Below, piece by piece: positions 23,828-34,035 of a stretch of 64,000 nucleotides of DNA. The stretch spans positions 3,866,501-3,930,500 of the forward strand of contig NZ_JACHLY010000001.1 of NCBI RefSeq assembly GCF_014204715.1, read 5' to 3'. A program made the position numbers and the translations under genes. The notes beneath the pieces were generated by a model that was given only the letters and a program-made list of their open reading frames with translations, did not search any database and was not told the DNA's origin. This DNA comes from Streptomonospora salina. Lineage in GTDB: Bacteria > Actinomycetota > Actinomycetes > Streptosporangiales > Streptosporangiaceae. Each line of letters begins with the position of its first letter. Within the stretch, counting starts at the first letter, position 1.

Positions 23828-23937
23828 GGGCCTCCCCCGGTCGGGGCGGCGGCGCGTCGGCGCTGCCTCTGTACGCGCCGTCGCCTCCGCCCGCAGCGGT
23901 TTCGGTTCCGTCAAGCTACTCGATCCGCCACGGCCGA

Positions 23938-23949
23938 GGCAACGTTGTC
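23938..23949. promoter_or_regulatory. LacI-type operator 1
   Basis: GGCAACGTTGTC contains the palindrome CAACGTTG (23940-23947), identical in core to operator 2 at 24070-24081. It lies about 110 bp upstream of the LacI start, so it may serve autoregulation and looping. Confidence 0.6.
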
Positions 23950-24069
23950 TTTCCGGTCTCGACTCGGACCGGCGCGCCTCAAGTTGCGAAGTGTTGTGAA
24001 ACCGCTGCAGCCAGCATGAATGTCAGCACACATCTTGACATGGGTGAGTGTTCCGGATCACTGTGCGGG

Positions 24070-24081
24070 GACAACGTTGTC
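24070..24081. promoter_or_regulatory. LacI-type operator 2
   Basis: GACAACGTTGTC is a perfect 12-bp palindrome with the central CG typical of LacI-family sites. It precedes the ABC importer operon and shares its core with operator 1, 130 bp away. Confidence 0.65.
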
Positions 24082-24388
24082 TGACCTGGAGGAGGAGCGC
24101 ATGGGTCCACAGCGGAGGCCCGTCGCGGTGGCGCGCCGCTTCTCCTGCGGCGGTGCGGCCGTCGCGGCCCCGCGTGGCGGTCCGGCGCGATGTGAACGCT
24201 CACCCGAGGCGTGGCCGGCGTCGACGACGCAGCGCCGCCCGGCGGCGCGGACCACGGGCCCCCGCAGTCGCCGGTACCCCGCCCCGGCCCCCGTCCCCTG
24301 AATCCGTCCCCCGAACCCCGTCCGCTGCGACCGGGACCCTCCCCGTGCCGGCCCCGACCCCGGCGCCCCCGACCCGCGAAGGAGTCCG
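24082..24388 (+). other. Long leader of the sugar importer operon
   Basis: This 307-bp stretch separates operator 2 from the binding-protein gene. It contains an ATG at 24101 with a strong GGAGGAGGAG site that opens a 66-codon Pro/Arg-rich frame ending at 24301. That frame does not look like a folded protein but could be a leader peptide. No riboswitch was recognised. Confidence 0.35.
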
Positions 24389-25348
24389 ATGTACCGCCTT
24401 CCCACGCCCACGACCGTCGCCGCCGCCCTGGCCGCGGGAACGCTCCTGCTGTCCGGATGCAGTGCGGAGAGCCCCGTCGACGGCGCCGACAGCGGTGGCG
24501 AGATCGAGACGATCGGCCTGATGGTCCAGGATCTGAGCAACCCGTTCTTCACCGCGATGCAAGCCGGTGTCGAGAACGCCGCCGAGGACATGGAGGCCGA
24601 GGTCGTCACCGAGGACGGCCGCCAGGACCTCGGTGCACAGAACGAGCAGATCGACGCCTTCATCCAGCAGCAGATCGACGTCCTGCTGCTCAACGCCGTC
24701 GACTCCGAAGGGATCGGCCCGGCCGTGCAGCGCGCGATCGACGCCGGGATCACGGTCGTGGCCGTCGACGTCACCGCCAAGAACGCCGACGCCTTCATCA
24801 CCTCCGACAACGTCCAGGCCGGACGGCTCGCCTGCGAGCACCTGTTCGAGTCCATCGGCGGCGAGGGCAGCATCCTGATGATCGACGGCACGCCCATCTC
24901 CTCGATCCAGGACCGTGTGACGGGCTGCGAAGAGGTCATGGAGGACTACCCCGACATCGAGGTCGCGGGCCACCAGCACGGCGACAACAACCGCGAGGAG
25001 GCGCTGACCGTCGCCACCGACATGCTCACCGCCAACTCCGGCGTGGACGGGATCTTCGCCGTCAACGACCCCACCGCGCTGGGCGCCGGCCTGGCCGCCG
25101 AGCAGACCGGGGTCGAGGACCTGGCGATCGTGGGGGTCGACGGATCTCCCGCGGCCGAAGAGGAGCTGGCCGAGTCCGACTCCATGTTCGAGGCCACCGC
25201 CGCGCAGGACCCCAAGAGGCTCGCCGCCGACGGCCTGGAGATCGCCACCGAGCTGCACGGCGGCGGGGAGGTCGAGAACACCGAGCAGCTCGTCGAGACC
25301 GAGCTGATCACCCGCGACAACCTCGACGGATACGAGGGCTGGGAGTGA
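24389..25348 (+). CDS. Sugar ABC transporter substrate-binding lipoprotein (RbsB type)
   Basis: The 319-residue protein has a signal sequence ending in the lipobox LLSGC, then a periplasmic-binding-protein fold of the ribose/galactose class: IGLMVQDLSNPFFTAMQAGV, DVLLLNAVDSEGIGPAVQRAIDAGI, FITSDNVQAGRLAC and FAVNDPTALGAGLAA. It captures a sugar outside the cell for the two following genes. Its stop overlaps the ATPase start (GTGA). Confidence 0.93.
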   Translation: MYRLPTPTTVAAALAAGTLLLSGCSAESPVDGADSGGEIETIGLMVQDLSNPFFTAMQAGVENAAEDMEAEVVTEDGRQDLGAQNEQIDAFIQQQIDVLLLNAVDSEGIGPAVQRAIDAGITVVAVDVTAKNADAFITSDNVQAGRLACEHLFESIGGEGSILMIDGTPISSIQDRVTGCEEVMEDYPDIEVAGHQHGDNNREEALTVATDMLTANSGVDGIFAVNDPTALGAGLAAEQTGVEDLAIVGVDGSPAAEEELAESDSMFEATAAQDPKRLAADGLEIATELHGGGEVENTEQLVETELITRDNLDGYEGWE

Positions 25349-26856
25349 GCACGCCGCCGCTGCTGCGCATGAGCGGGGTGAGCAAGGCCTTCCCCGGCGT
25401 GCAGGCGCTCACCGGCGTCGAGTTCGAGCTGCGCGCGGGCGAGGTCCACGCGCTGATGGGCGAGAACGGCGCCGGCAAGTCCACGCTGATCAAGATGCTG
25501 GCCGGGGTGCACACGCCCGACTCCGGCGGCGTCGAGATGGACGGGCGGCCGGTGTCGGTGACCACGCCGCAGCGTTCGGTGGACCTCGGTATCGCGGTGA
25601 TCCACCAAGAGCTCAACCTCGCGCCCAACCTGACGGTGGCGCAGAACCTCGCGCTGGGCCGCGAGCCCCGTACCCGGCTGGGGACGGTGGACCGCAAGCG
25701 GCTGCGGCGCGAGGCCGCCGCCAAGCTGGAGCGCGTCGGCGGCGGTATCGACCCCGACACGGTCCTGGGCGGCCTCAGTGTGGGCATGCAGCAGGTCGTG
25801 GAGATCGCGCGGGCCGTGGCCCAGAACGCCCGCGTGCTGGTCCTGGACGAGCCCACCGCCGCGCTGTCGGAGGCCGAGGCCCAGCGCCTGTTCTCGCTCG
25901 TGGAGGAGATGCGCGGCCAGGGCATGGGCCTGCTCTACATCAGCCACCGCATGGAGGAGGTGTACCGCCTCGCCGACCGGATCACCGTCTTCCGCGACGG
26001 ACACTGGGTGGGGACCGCCCCCCGCTCGGAACTGGAGCCGGAAGACATCGTCGCCCGCATGGTCGGGCGCACCCTGACCGACCTCTACGCCCACGAGCGG
26101 CACGAACCGGGCGAGGCGACGCTGGAGGCCGAGGGGATCGGCGACGGCGCCGGTATCGGCCCCCTCGACCTGACGCTGCGCGCCGGCGAGATCGTCGGTC
26201 TGGGCGGCCTCATCGGTGCGGGGCGCACCGAGGCGGCCCAGCTGATCTTCGGTGCCGAGCGCATCCGGACCGGGCGGCTGCGCGTGGGCGGGCGGGCCGT
26301 CGACCACCGCAGCCCGCTCGACGCCATCAGAAACGGCGTGGGGTACGTGCCCGAGAGCCGCAAGGAGCAGGCGCTGTTTCCGGAGATGTCCATCCGCGAC
26401 AACGTCGTCACGACGGGGGTGGGGTTGGACCGGGTCAGCGACTTCGGCGTGTTGCGGAGCGGCCGCATCTCCCGGCGGGTGGCCGCCCAGGTCGAGGCGT
26501 TGCGGGTGCGCTGTTCCTCGGCCCTGCAGCGGATGACCGAATTGTCGGGAGGCAACCAGCAGAAGGTCGTGCTGGGTCGGTGGCTGGCCATCGCCCCGCG
26601 CGTGCTGCTGCTGGACGAGCCCACCCGCGGCGTCGACATCGGCGCCAAGCAGGAGATCTACCGGATCATCGACCGGCTGGCCCGGGACGGCGTCGCCGTC
26701 CTGATCATCTCCTCCGACCTGCCGGAGCTGCTGGGCGTCAGCGACCGGGTGCTGGTCATGCGCAACGGGTCGATCGCCGCCGAGCTCACGCGCGAGGAGG
26801 CGACCGAGGAGACCGTCATGCTGCACGCCACCGGTGTCGCCGCCGGGAGCCGATAG
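25345..26856 (+). CDS. Sugar ABC transporter ATPase with two ABC domains (RbsA type)
   Basis: The 503-residue protein has two ATPase domains in tandem. The first has GENGAGKST (Walker A), LSVGMQQ and VLDEPTAALSE. The second has a degenerate P-loop (GLIGAGRTE), LSGGNQQKVVLGRWL and LLLDEPTRGVDIG. This asymmetry is normal for RbsA/MglA proteins. The GTG at 25345 is fixed by the GTGA overlap with the binding-protein gene. It energises sugar uptake with the downstream permease. Confidence 0.94.
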   Translation: MSTPPLLRMSGVSKAFPGVQALTGVEFELRAGEVHALMGENGAGKSTLIKMLAGVHTPDSGGVEMDGRPVSVTTPQRSVDLGIAVIHQELNLAPNLTVAQNLALGREPRTRLGTVDRKRLRREAAAKLERVGGGIDPDTVLGGLSVGMQQVVEIARAVAQNARVLVLDEPTAALSEAEAQRLFSLVEEMRGQGMGLLYISHRMEEVYRLADRITVFRDGHWVGTAPRSELEPEDIVARMVGRTLTDLYAHERHEPGEATLEAEGIGDGAGIGPLDLTLRAGEIVGLGGLIGAGRTEAAQLIFGAERIRTGRLRVGGRAVDHRSPLDAIRNGVGYVPESRKEQALFPEMSIRDNVVTTGVGLDRVSDFGVLRSGRISRRVAAQVEALRVRCSSALQRMTELSGGNQQKVVLGRWLAIAPRVLLLDEPTRGVDIGAKQEIYRIIDRLARDGVAVLIISSDLPELLGVSDRVLVMRNGSIAAELTREEATEETVMLHATGVAAGSR

Positions 26857-26960
26857 GGCCTGCGGTGCCGCCGGACCCGGGATACGGGCCGGCGGCGCTG
26901 CGCGGAGTCCCCGACCAGCCCCCTGTCCCCATCGACCCTTCCTGAGAACCAAGGATCACT

Positions 26961-27974
26961 ATGACCGAGACGAGTCGTGCCGACGAGTCGGCACCTGCCG
27001 CCGAGGCGGGCGCCGTAGCCCCGCCGCAGGCGGGGCGGCCGCAGTTCGCGAGGCTGTGGGACCGCTACGGCATCCTCGGCGTGCTCGTATTGATGATCGC
27101 GCTGATGGCGGTGCTCGCGCCCAACTTCCTGTCGTTCGACAACGTCTTCAACGTCGCGCGGGCGGCTTCGGTCAATGCGATCCTGGCCGCGGGGATGACC
27201 CTGGTCATCCTCACCCGCGGCATCGACCTGTCCGTGGGCTCCAACCTGGCGGTGTGCGGCATCGTCTCGGTCCTGCTGTGGACCTCGGGCATGCCCGCCG
27301 CCGTGTGCGTACTCGGCGGCATCGCCGTAGGCGCCCTGTTCGGCCTGCTCAGCGGCGCGCTCATCGCCTACCTGGCGCTGCCGGCGTTCATCGTCACCCT
27401 CGGCGGACTGACCTACCTGCGCGGTACCGCCTACCTGCTCACCGACGGCCAGCCGCTCATCGCCGACGACCTGGGCTTCCGGCTGATGGGCAGCGGGTTC
27501 ATCGCCGGCGTCCCGGTGCCGGTGGTGCTGATGCTGGCGGTGTTCGCCGTCCTGTGGTTCGTGCTGCGCCACACGCGCTTCGGGACCCAGGTCTATGCGA
27601 TCGGCGGCAACCCCGAAGCGGCCCGCCTCGCCGGCATCAAGGTCAAGTGGACGATCGTGCGGGTCTACATCATCGCGGGCGCGTGCGCCGGACTGGCCGG
27701 CGTCATCTTCTCCGCGCGCGTGATGTCGGGACAGCCCACGGCGGGCGAAACCTACGAGCTCGACGCGATCGCCGCGGTCGTCCTCGGCGGAACCAGCCTC
27801 ATGGGCGGCATCGGCAACGTGCAGCGCACCCTGATCGGCGCCATGATCATGGGCGTGCTCAGCAACGGCCTGCTGCTGATGAACGTGCCCTACTTCTACC
27901 AGCTGATCATCAAGGGCGCGGTCATCGTGTTGGCCGTGGCCATCGACAGCCTGAAGAATTGGAAGAGGGCGTGA
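26961..27974 (+). CDS. Sugar ABC transporter permease (RbsC type)
   Basis: The 337-residue protein has an acidic soluble N-terminus of about 30 residues and then 8-10 membrane helices. Family motifs include ILTRGIDLSVGS, LPAFIVTLGGL, IGGNPEAARLAGIKV and DAIAAVVLGGTSLMGGIG. An AAGGA ribosome site precedes the ATG. It completes the binding protein/ATPase/permease set under LacI control. Confidence 0.94.
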   Translation: MTETSRADESAPAAEAGAVAPPQAGRPQFARLWDRYGILGVLVLMIALMAVLAPNFLSFDNVFNVARAASVNAILAAGMTLVILTRGIDLSVGSNLAVCGIVSVLLWTSGMPAAVCVLGGIAVGALFGLLSGALIAYLALPAFIVTLGGLTYLRGTAYLLTDGQPLIADDLGFRLMGSGFIAGVPVPVVLMLAVFAVLWFVLRHTRFGTQVYAIGGNPEAARLAGIKVKWTIVRVYIIAGACAGLAGVIFSARVMSGQPTAGETYELDAIAAVVLGGTSLMGGIGNVQRTLIGAMIMGVLSNGLLLMNVPYFYQLIIKGAVIVLAVAIDSLKNWKRA

Positions 27975-28052
27975 GGACCGGACCGCCGCGCCTCCCGCGC
28001 TGATGGAGGCGCAGCGGCCGGGCCGCGCCGTGCGGACCGGCGCCGGAACGCG

Positions 28053-28094
28053 CCGCCGCCCCGCTCCGATACGGCACGGGGAGCGGGGCGGCGG
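28053..28094. terminator. Hairpin terminator between convergent genes
   Basis: A perfect 15-bp stem (CCGCCGCCCCGCTCC at 28053-28067 with its complement at 28080-28094) around a 12-base loop lies between the permease and the pectate lyase, and can stop transcription from both sides. Confidence 0.7.
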
Positions 28095-28149
28095 GCTGTT
28101 CAGCGGGGTGCGGCGGGCCCGGGCGCCCGAGCCCGCCGCGGCCTCGGGC

Positions 28150-29484
28150 CTACCGGGCGTTGCCGGCGCCGGCCTTGGCCTTCACCAGGCCGGGAACCGC
28201 CCAGGACGGGTGGATCTTGCCGTGCAGCGACGGAGTCCAGCTGTCGTCCGCCTCCAGTGTGCTGTCGGGATTGGCGGCGTTGAAGGCGTCCAGCAGGTCG
28301 ACGCGCTTTCCGTTGAACACGCTGCCCTCCTCGTGGATGGCCGAGCCGCGCCAGTTCGCGATCACCTCGCCGGGCTCGACGCCCTCCAGTTGGAAGTTGT
28401 TGTTCTGGGCGTAGATGTGCGACTCCGCGCCCACGCCCAGCGAGTACAGGTAGTCGTAGGGCGAGTCGGCGGAGTGCGTGTAGAGGTTGTTGTAGACGTG
28501 CACGTCGCCGTAGCGCACCCGCGGGGCGCGCTGGGTGATGTTAGCGAACCGGTTGTGGTGCACGGTGACGCGCAGCTTGTCCCACTCGTCGTAGCGGTCG
28601 CTGTCGGTGTTGCCGAACAGCATCGTCTTGTCGTGGGCCTGGATGTCGTTCCAGGAGATCGTCACCATGTCGCTGGCGCGTACCACGTCCAGCAGGCCGT
28701 CGTGGTGCTCCACGCGCGCGCCGTGGACGACGGGGAAGTCCCGGTCGTAGGTCCCGCCGTCGGAGAGCGTGAGGTGATCGAGCCACACGTGCTCGGTGCG
28801 GGAGACCTCGATGTTGTCGTACTGGGCGTCCCAGGCCTCGCCGTCCCAGCTGGGGAAGCAGTCGTAGGCGTCGTGGACGCCCAGGTTGCGGATGATGAGG
28901 TTCTCCACGCTCTCCATCCGGATGAAGCCGTCGCTGATCGAGGCCTCGCCCTCGCCCACGATCGTGGTGTTGGAGCCCGGCTCCAGCATCACGTGGGAGC
29001 GGTGGGCGTCGTAGGAGCGCTCGCGGGCCTCCTCCAGCGGGCCCGAGGCCTCGCCCTCCCAACCGGCGTCGGGATCGTAAGTCTCGACGTAGTCGTCCCA
29101 GGTGTAGGCGGGGTCGTTGAAGTCCGCGCAGGAGAGGGAAGAGCCGTCAGCGCCGGTCATGGCGCTGATGTCGCCCTCGACGTAGACGATCTTGGGTTGG
29201 TCGCCCTGGACGGCCTCCTGCAGTCCGGCCCAGGTGTCGACGCGGAAGACGTTCTCGGCGTCGGCGTCGGCCCCGCCGGTGGTTCCGCCCTGGGCGGCGC
29301 CCCAGCCGTCGTTCGGTCCGAGCACCTCGCGCCCGATGTCGCGGCCGTGGTTCCCGTGGCCGGGGCCGTGGCCGTTGCCGCGGTCGGATCCGTGCCCGTC
29401 CCCGGGATGGGCGGCGGCGGGTAGTGCGGTGGCTATCAGCGCCGCGCCGGCGACGGTGGCGATGAGACCGGCTGCTCTGTTCAC
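28150..29484 (-). CDS. Secreted pectate lyase, polysaccharide lyase family 1
   Basis: The 444-residue enzyme cleaves pectate by beta-elimination outside the cell. A signal peptide (VNRAAGLIATVAGAALIATALPAAA) is followed by a Gly/His/Asp-rich segment. The PL1 parallel beta-helix shows vWLDHLTLSDGG, DGLLDVVRASDMVTISWN, the HNRFANITQRAPRVR motif containing the catalytic Arg region, and VHVYNN. The GTG at 29484 has a GGAGGGA site. A 15-bp inverted repeat lies upstream, probably a LacI-type operator pair. Confidence 0.92.
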   Translation of the reverse strand: MNRAAGLIATVAGAALIATALPAAAHPGDGHGSDRGNGHGPGHGNHGRDIGREVLGPNDGWGAAQGGTTGGADADAENVFRVDTWAGLQEAVQGDQPKIVYVEGDISAMTGADGSSLSCADFNDPAYTWDDYVETYDPDAGWEGEASGPLEEARERSYDAHRSHVMLEPGSNTTIVGEGEASISDGFIRMESVENLIIRNLGVHDAYDCFPSWDGEAWDAQYDNIEVSRTEHVWLDHLTLSDGGTYDRDFPVVHGARVEHHDGLLDVVRASDMVTISWNDIQAHDKTMLFGNTDSDRYDEWDKLRVTVHHNRFANITQRAPRVRYGDVHVYNNLYTHSADSPYDYLYSLGVGAESHIYAQNNNFQLEGVEPGEVIANWRGSAIHEEGSVFNGKRVDLLDAFNAANPDSTLEADDSWTPSLHGKIHPSWAVPGLVKAKAGAGNAR

Positions 29485-29530
29485 TCGGGTTCCCTCCGGC
29501 AGTGGGTGAGCGGTCGGATCCCCCAATGTA

Positions 29531-29612
29531 GGTAAGCGATTTCCAGGTGATTAGAGAATTTTGTGGGGATTTACAGGATTGATTGGGGGATAGGAGTTGG
29601 AAATCGCTTACC
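29531..29612. promoter_or_regulatory. Paired LacI-like operators, 15-bp inverted repeat
   Basis: GGTAAGCGATTTCCA at 29531-29545 is exactly inverted at 29598-29612 (TGGAAATCGCTTACC). Each arm is itself an imperfect palindrome around a central CG, like LacI-family sites, and the intervening 52 bp are AT-rich and probably contain the lyase promoter. The arms are about 67 bp apart, suitable for looping. The local LacI protein has a different site (CAACGTTG), so another repressor is likely. Confidence 0.65.
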
Positions 29613-29803
29613 GGGATACCTTGAACCGTCGTCCCGGCGTCGTCAAGGGGGCCGCACGCCCGCGATTCCGCGCCCCAGCGCCCTTAGCGTCCCCGGCCAC
29701 CGGTGCCGCCGGGCGCGCGGCCCGGCCCACGCAACCGACGCGCGGGGAGCCGAGAAACGATTCAGGCCGGATTCCGTCCGCGATGTGCGGGATCCTCGGT
29801 CGT

Positions 29804-30763
29804 ATGGCCAACACCAGTGAACGGACGCTGCGCCTGCTGTCGCTGCTGCAGACGAGCCGGTTCTGGCCGGGTGCCGAGCTGGCGGCGCGGCTGTCGGTGA
29901 GCGAGCGGACCCTGCGGCGCGACGTGGACCGCCTGCGCGAACTCGGCTACCGAGTGGACGCCGCGCCCGGCGTGGGCGGTGGCTACCAGCTGCGCGCCGG
30001 CCGCGCCATGCCGCCGCTGCTGCTCACCGACGAAGAGGCGGTCGCCATCGCCGTGGGGCTGCGCACCGCGGCGGCCGGCAGCGCGGCGGGTTTCGCCGAG
30101 GCGGCGGTGCAGGCGCTGGCGAAGGTGGTCGACATGATGCCCGCGGGCGTGCGGCGGCGTATCGACGCGCTGCGCGCCTCCGCCGTCGCGCCCGAACCGA
30201 GCGGGCCGCGTACCGACCCCATGGCCCTGCTGTCGGTCGCGCGGGCCTGCCGCGACACCGAGCGGCTGCGCTTCGGCTACACGGCCTCCGACGGCCGCCG
30301 CACCCGGCGGCTCGTCGAACCGCACCGCCTGGTCCAGATCCACCAGCGCTGGTACCTGCCGGCCTGGGACACCGAGCGCTGCGACTGGCGCACCTTCCGC
30401 GTCGACCGGATGAACGGCCCCGAACCGACCGGTACCCGGTTCGGCCCGCGCTCCCTCCCGGGCGGCGACGCCGAAGCCTTCGTCCGCGCCCGCCTGGCCG
30501 CGGTGCCCGCGCGGTACCGGATCGTGGCGCGGGTGCACGCGCCGGTCGGCGACGTCGCCCCGGCGGTGGAGTCCTGGGGGACCGTCGAGGACGCCGGCGG
30601 CGGCTCGTGCCGCGTCGTCGTCCACGCCGACGACCTGGATTGGCCGGCCCTGGTGCTGCTGGGTACCGGCGCCGAGTTCGCGGCGGTCGAACCGGCGGAA
30701 TTCCGCGAGCGCCTGCGCGCGGTGGCCGGGCGGTTCGTGCGCGCCGCCGGCCACGGCGGCTGA
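29804..30763 (+). CDS. WYL-domain regulator (YafY type)
   Basis: The 319-residue protein has an N-terminal HTH_11 domain (ERTLRLLSLLQTSRFWPGAELAARLSVSERTLRRDVDRLRELGYRV) and a WYL domain (RLVEPHRLVQIHQRWYLPAWD; DWRTFRVDRM), with a C-terminal WCX extension. ATG 29804 is chosen because relatives begin with MANTSERTL; ATG 29783 is possible. WYL regulators sense small ligands or nucleic acids. No obvious target lies nearby. Confidence 0.87.
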   Translation: MANTSERTLRLLSLLQTSRFWPGAELAARLSVSERTLRRDVDRLRELGYRVDAAPGVGGGYQLRAGRAMPPLLLTDEEAVAIAVGLRTAAAGSAAGFAEAAVQALAKVVDMMPAGVRRRIDALRASAVAPEPSGPRTDPMALLSVARACRDTERLRFGYTASDGRRTRRLVEPHRLVQIHQRWYLPAWDTERCDWRTFRVDRMNGPEPTGTRFGPRSLPGGDAEAFVRARLAAVPARYRIVARVHAPVGDVAPAVESWGTVEDAGGGSCRVVVHADDLDWPALVLLGTGAEFAAVEPAEFRERLRAVAGRFVRAAGHGG

Positions 30764-32375
<1,612 letters not shown>

Positions 32376-32436
32376 AGCCCGCTTCGCCACCGTCGGCACC
32401 GGAAGCGTTCCGGCCCCGGGCTCGCCGCCGAGCGCC

Positions 32437-32479
32437 GGGGCTTGAGCAGCAACCGAACGGTCAGTGGCGTTAGCGGGTC
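32437..32479 (+). repeat. Left terminal inverted repeat of the Tn3-family element
   Basis: The repeat starts with GGGG as in Tn3-family ends and includes CCGAACGGTCAGTGGCG, differing from the right end at only two positions. It is preceded by the target copy GCGCC. Confidence 0.9.
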
Positions 32480-32602
32480 GCGCCAGGCGGATGTACCGCC
32501 ACCCAGCGTTCCGATGCGGGTGGCGCCGACACACCCCAGGGGTTGGTAACGGTTCGGTCGCTCTGGGTTGGTTACTGGTCGGTCGGCCCTACTTTGCGGC
32601 CT

Positions 32603-33157
32603 ATGCCAGTGGAGTTCCTGACCGATGACGAGGCGACCGCTTACGGGCGGTACGCGGGGCCGCCGTCGCGGGCGGATCCGGAGCGGGTGTTCTTCCTCGA
32701 TGACGAGGACCGGGCGCAGGTCGCGCAGCGGCGCGGCCAGCACATGAAGCTCGGGTTCGCGCTCCAGCTGGTGACGGTTCGGTGGCTGGGGACGTTTCTG
32801 GAGGACCCGCTGGACGTGCCGGGCACGGTGCTGGAGTTCGACGCCCTCGGCGCTGCGCCGCCATCCGGACGGCCGCCGGCTGGCGACACTGCTGGCCGCG
32901 GTCCGCCACCTGGAGTCCAAGCCCTCGCCCTGGCCGAAGACCGGCGCCGCGACATCGTCCGCAAGACCAGCAACGGCCTGGGCGCCGCCCGCCGCTGCGG
33001 CCGCAGCGGCGGGCGGCGCCCCGTGGTCGATGACGACAAGCGTGCCGTGATCCTGGCCCGCCGCCGGCGCGGAGACTCCATCCGCACCATTGCCGCCGGG
33101 GTCAAGGTCTCGGTCGGCGTCGTCCACAAGACCCTCGCAGCCGCCAAGGAGTCCTAG
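32603..33157 (+). pseudogene. Tn3 transposase/resolvase fusion remnant
   Basis: Codons 1-85 (MPVEFLTDDEATAYGRYAG..., FFLDDEDRAQVAQRRG, LGTFLEDPLDVPGTV) are the N-terminus of a Tn3-type transposase. In another frame around 32860-32915 lies RRLATLLAAVRHLES, a later piece of the same transposase. The last 60 codons (SNGLGAARRCGRSGGRRP, IRTIAAGVKVSVGVVHKTL) are the DNA-binding end of a serine resolvase. Two internal deletions have joined the pieces into one open frame of 184 residues. It has no catalytic residues of either enzyme, but the start and the HTH end are still open. Confidence 0.82.
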
Positions 33158-33179
33158 GCCGCTCCGCGGACACCTGGGT

Positions 33180-33196
33180 CCGAACGGCCAGTGGCG
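33180..33196 (+). repeat. Internal partial copy of the Tn3 terminal repeat
   Basis: CCGAACGGCCAGTGGCG matches the inner part of the right terminal repeat exactly for 17 bases, in the same orientation as the left end, then diverges. It lies between the broken transposase and the SDR, so the cargo may once have had its own left end. Confidence 0.6.
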
Positions 33197-33209
33197 GTAA
33201 GCCGCGGAT

Positions 33210-33947
33210 CTATCTTTCACCACCGTCGGCGGTGAGTTCGGTGCCGGTGACGAAGCTCGATTCGTTGCTGGCCAGGAACAGGACGGCGGCGGCGATCTCC
33301 TCGGGGTGGGCGACGCGTCCCAGGGTGGTGGCGTCGGCCGTCTGCTGGAGCATCGCGTCTTGGCCGTCGGGGTTGAGTCCTCGCAGTCCCGGGGTGTCGG
33401 TGGTGCCGGGGACGATGGTGTTGATGCGGATGCCCCGGGGGGATAGCTCGGCGGCCCAGACGCGGACGAACTGGCCCAGTGCTGCCTTTGAGGCTGAGTA
33501 GGCCCCGAAGTTCGGGACGCCGCGGTGGGCCGAGGACGAGCCGGTGACGACGATGCTCGCCGAGTCGTTGAGCAGGGGCAGGGCTTTCTGGACGGTGAAG
33601 ACGGTGCCGCGGACATTGGTCGCGAAGATGCGGTCGAACCCGTCGGGTGTCAGTTCGTCGAGGGCGGCGAACTCGCCTCCTCCCGCGTTAGCGAACACCA
33701 CGTCGAGTCCCTGCCCGTCCAGCTTGATGCGCTCGAAGAGCTGTTCCAGGTCGGCGTTCTCGGAGACGTCGGTGCGGACCGGGACAGCGCTGGGTCCGAG
33801 GTCGCGAGCCGCGCTGTCCAGCTCGGCCTCCCGTCGTCCCGTCAGGTAGACCCGTGCGCCCTCGGCGACGAACCGCCGGGCCGTCGCCAGGCCGATGCCG
33901 CTGCTTGCTCCGGTGACCAGGGCCGTCTTGCCCTTCAGTTGATCCAC
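33210..33947 (-). CDS. Short-chain dehydrogenase/reductase (transposon cargo)
   Basis: The 245-residue oxidoreductase is complete: VTGASSGIGLATARRF (cofactor site), FANAGGGEFAALDEL, the active Ser in VVTGSSSAHRG, YSASKAAL with the catalytic Tyr and Lys, RINTIVPGTTDTPG and a C-terminal FVTGTELTADGG. It probably uses NAD(P)H on an unknown carbonyl or alcohol. It is divergent from a TetR gene with a shared operator, the classic layout of an inducible detoxification pair carried by a mobile element. Confidence 0.92.
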   Translation of the reverse strand: MDQLKGKTALVTGASSGIGLATARRFVAEGARVYLTGRREAELDSAARDLGPSAVPVRTDVSENADLEQLFERIKLDGQGLDVVFANAGGGEFAALDELTPDGFDRIFATNVRGTVFTVQKALPLLNDSASIVVTGSSSAHRGVPNFGAYSASKAALGQFVRVWAAELSPRGIRINTIVPGTTDTPGLRGLNPDGQDAMLQQTADATTLGRVAHPEEIAAAVLFLASNESSFVTGTELTADGGER

Positions 33948-33967
33948 GGGTACCGCCTCTCCTCAGA

Positions 33968-33991
33968 GTTATAGACCGATCGGATCATAAC
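33968..33991. promoter_or_regulatory. TetR operator between SDR and TetR
   Basis: GTTAT (33968-33972), the self-complementary CCGATCGG and ATAAC (33987-33991) form one symmetric 24-bp site, with 3-base spacers. It lies in the only gap between the divergent genes, so TetR probably represses both. Confidence 0.65.
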
Positions 33992-34035
33992 TTGTTGTGG
34001 ACCGTTGCGTCTAGAACCTGGGTAGGATGAGAGGC

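Noticed and set aside
28003-29424. Plus-strand open frame of 473 codons over the pectate lyase
   Set aside because: It is antisense to a gene with clear PL1 motifs and a signal peptide; its valine/glycine-rich text is a GC-codon shadow.
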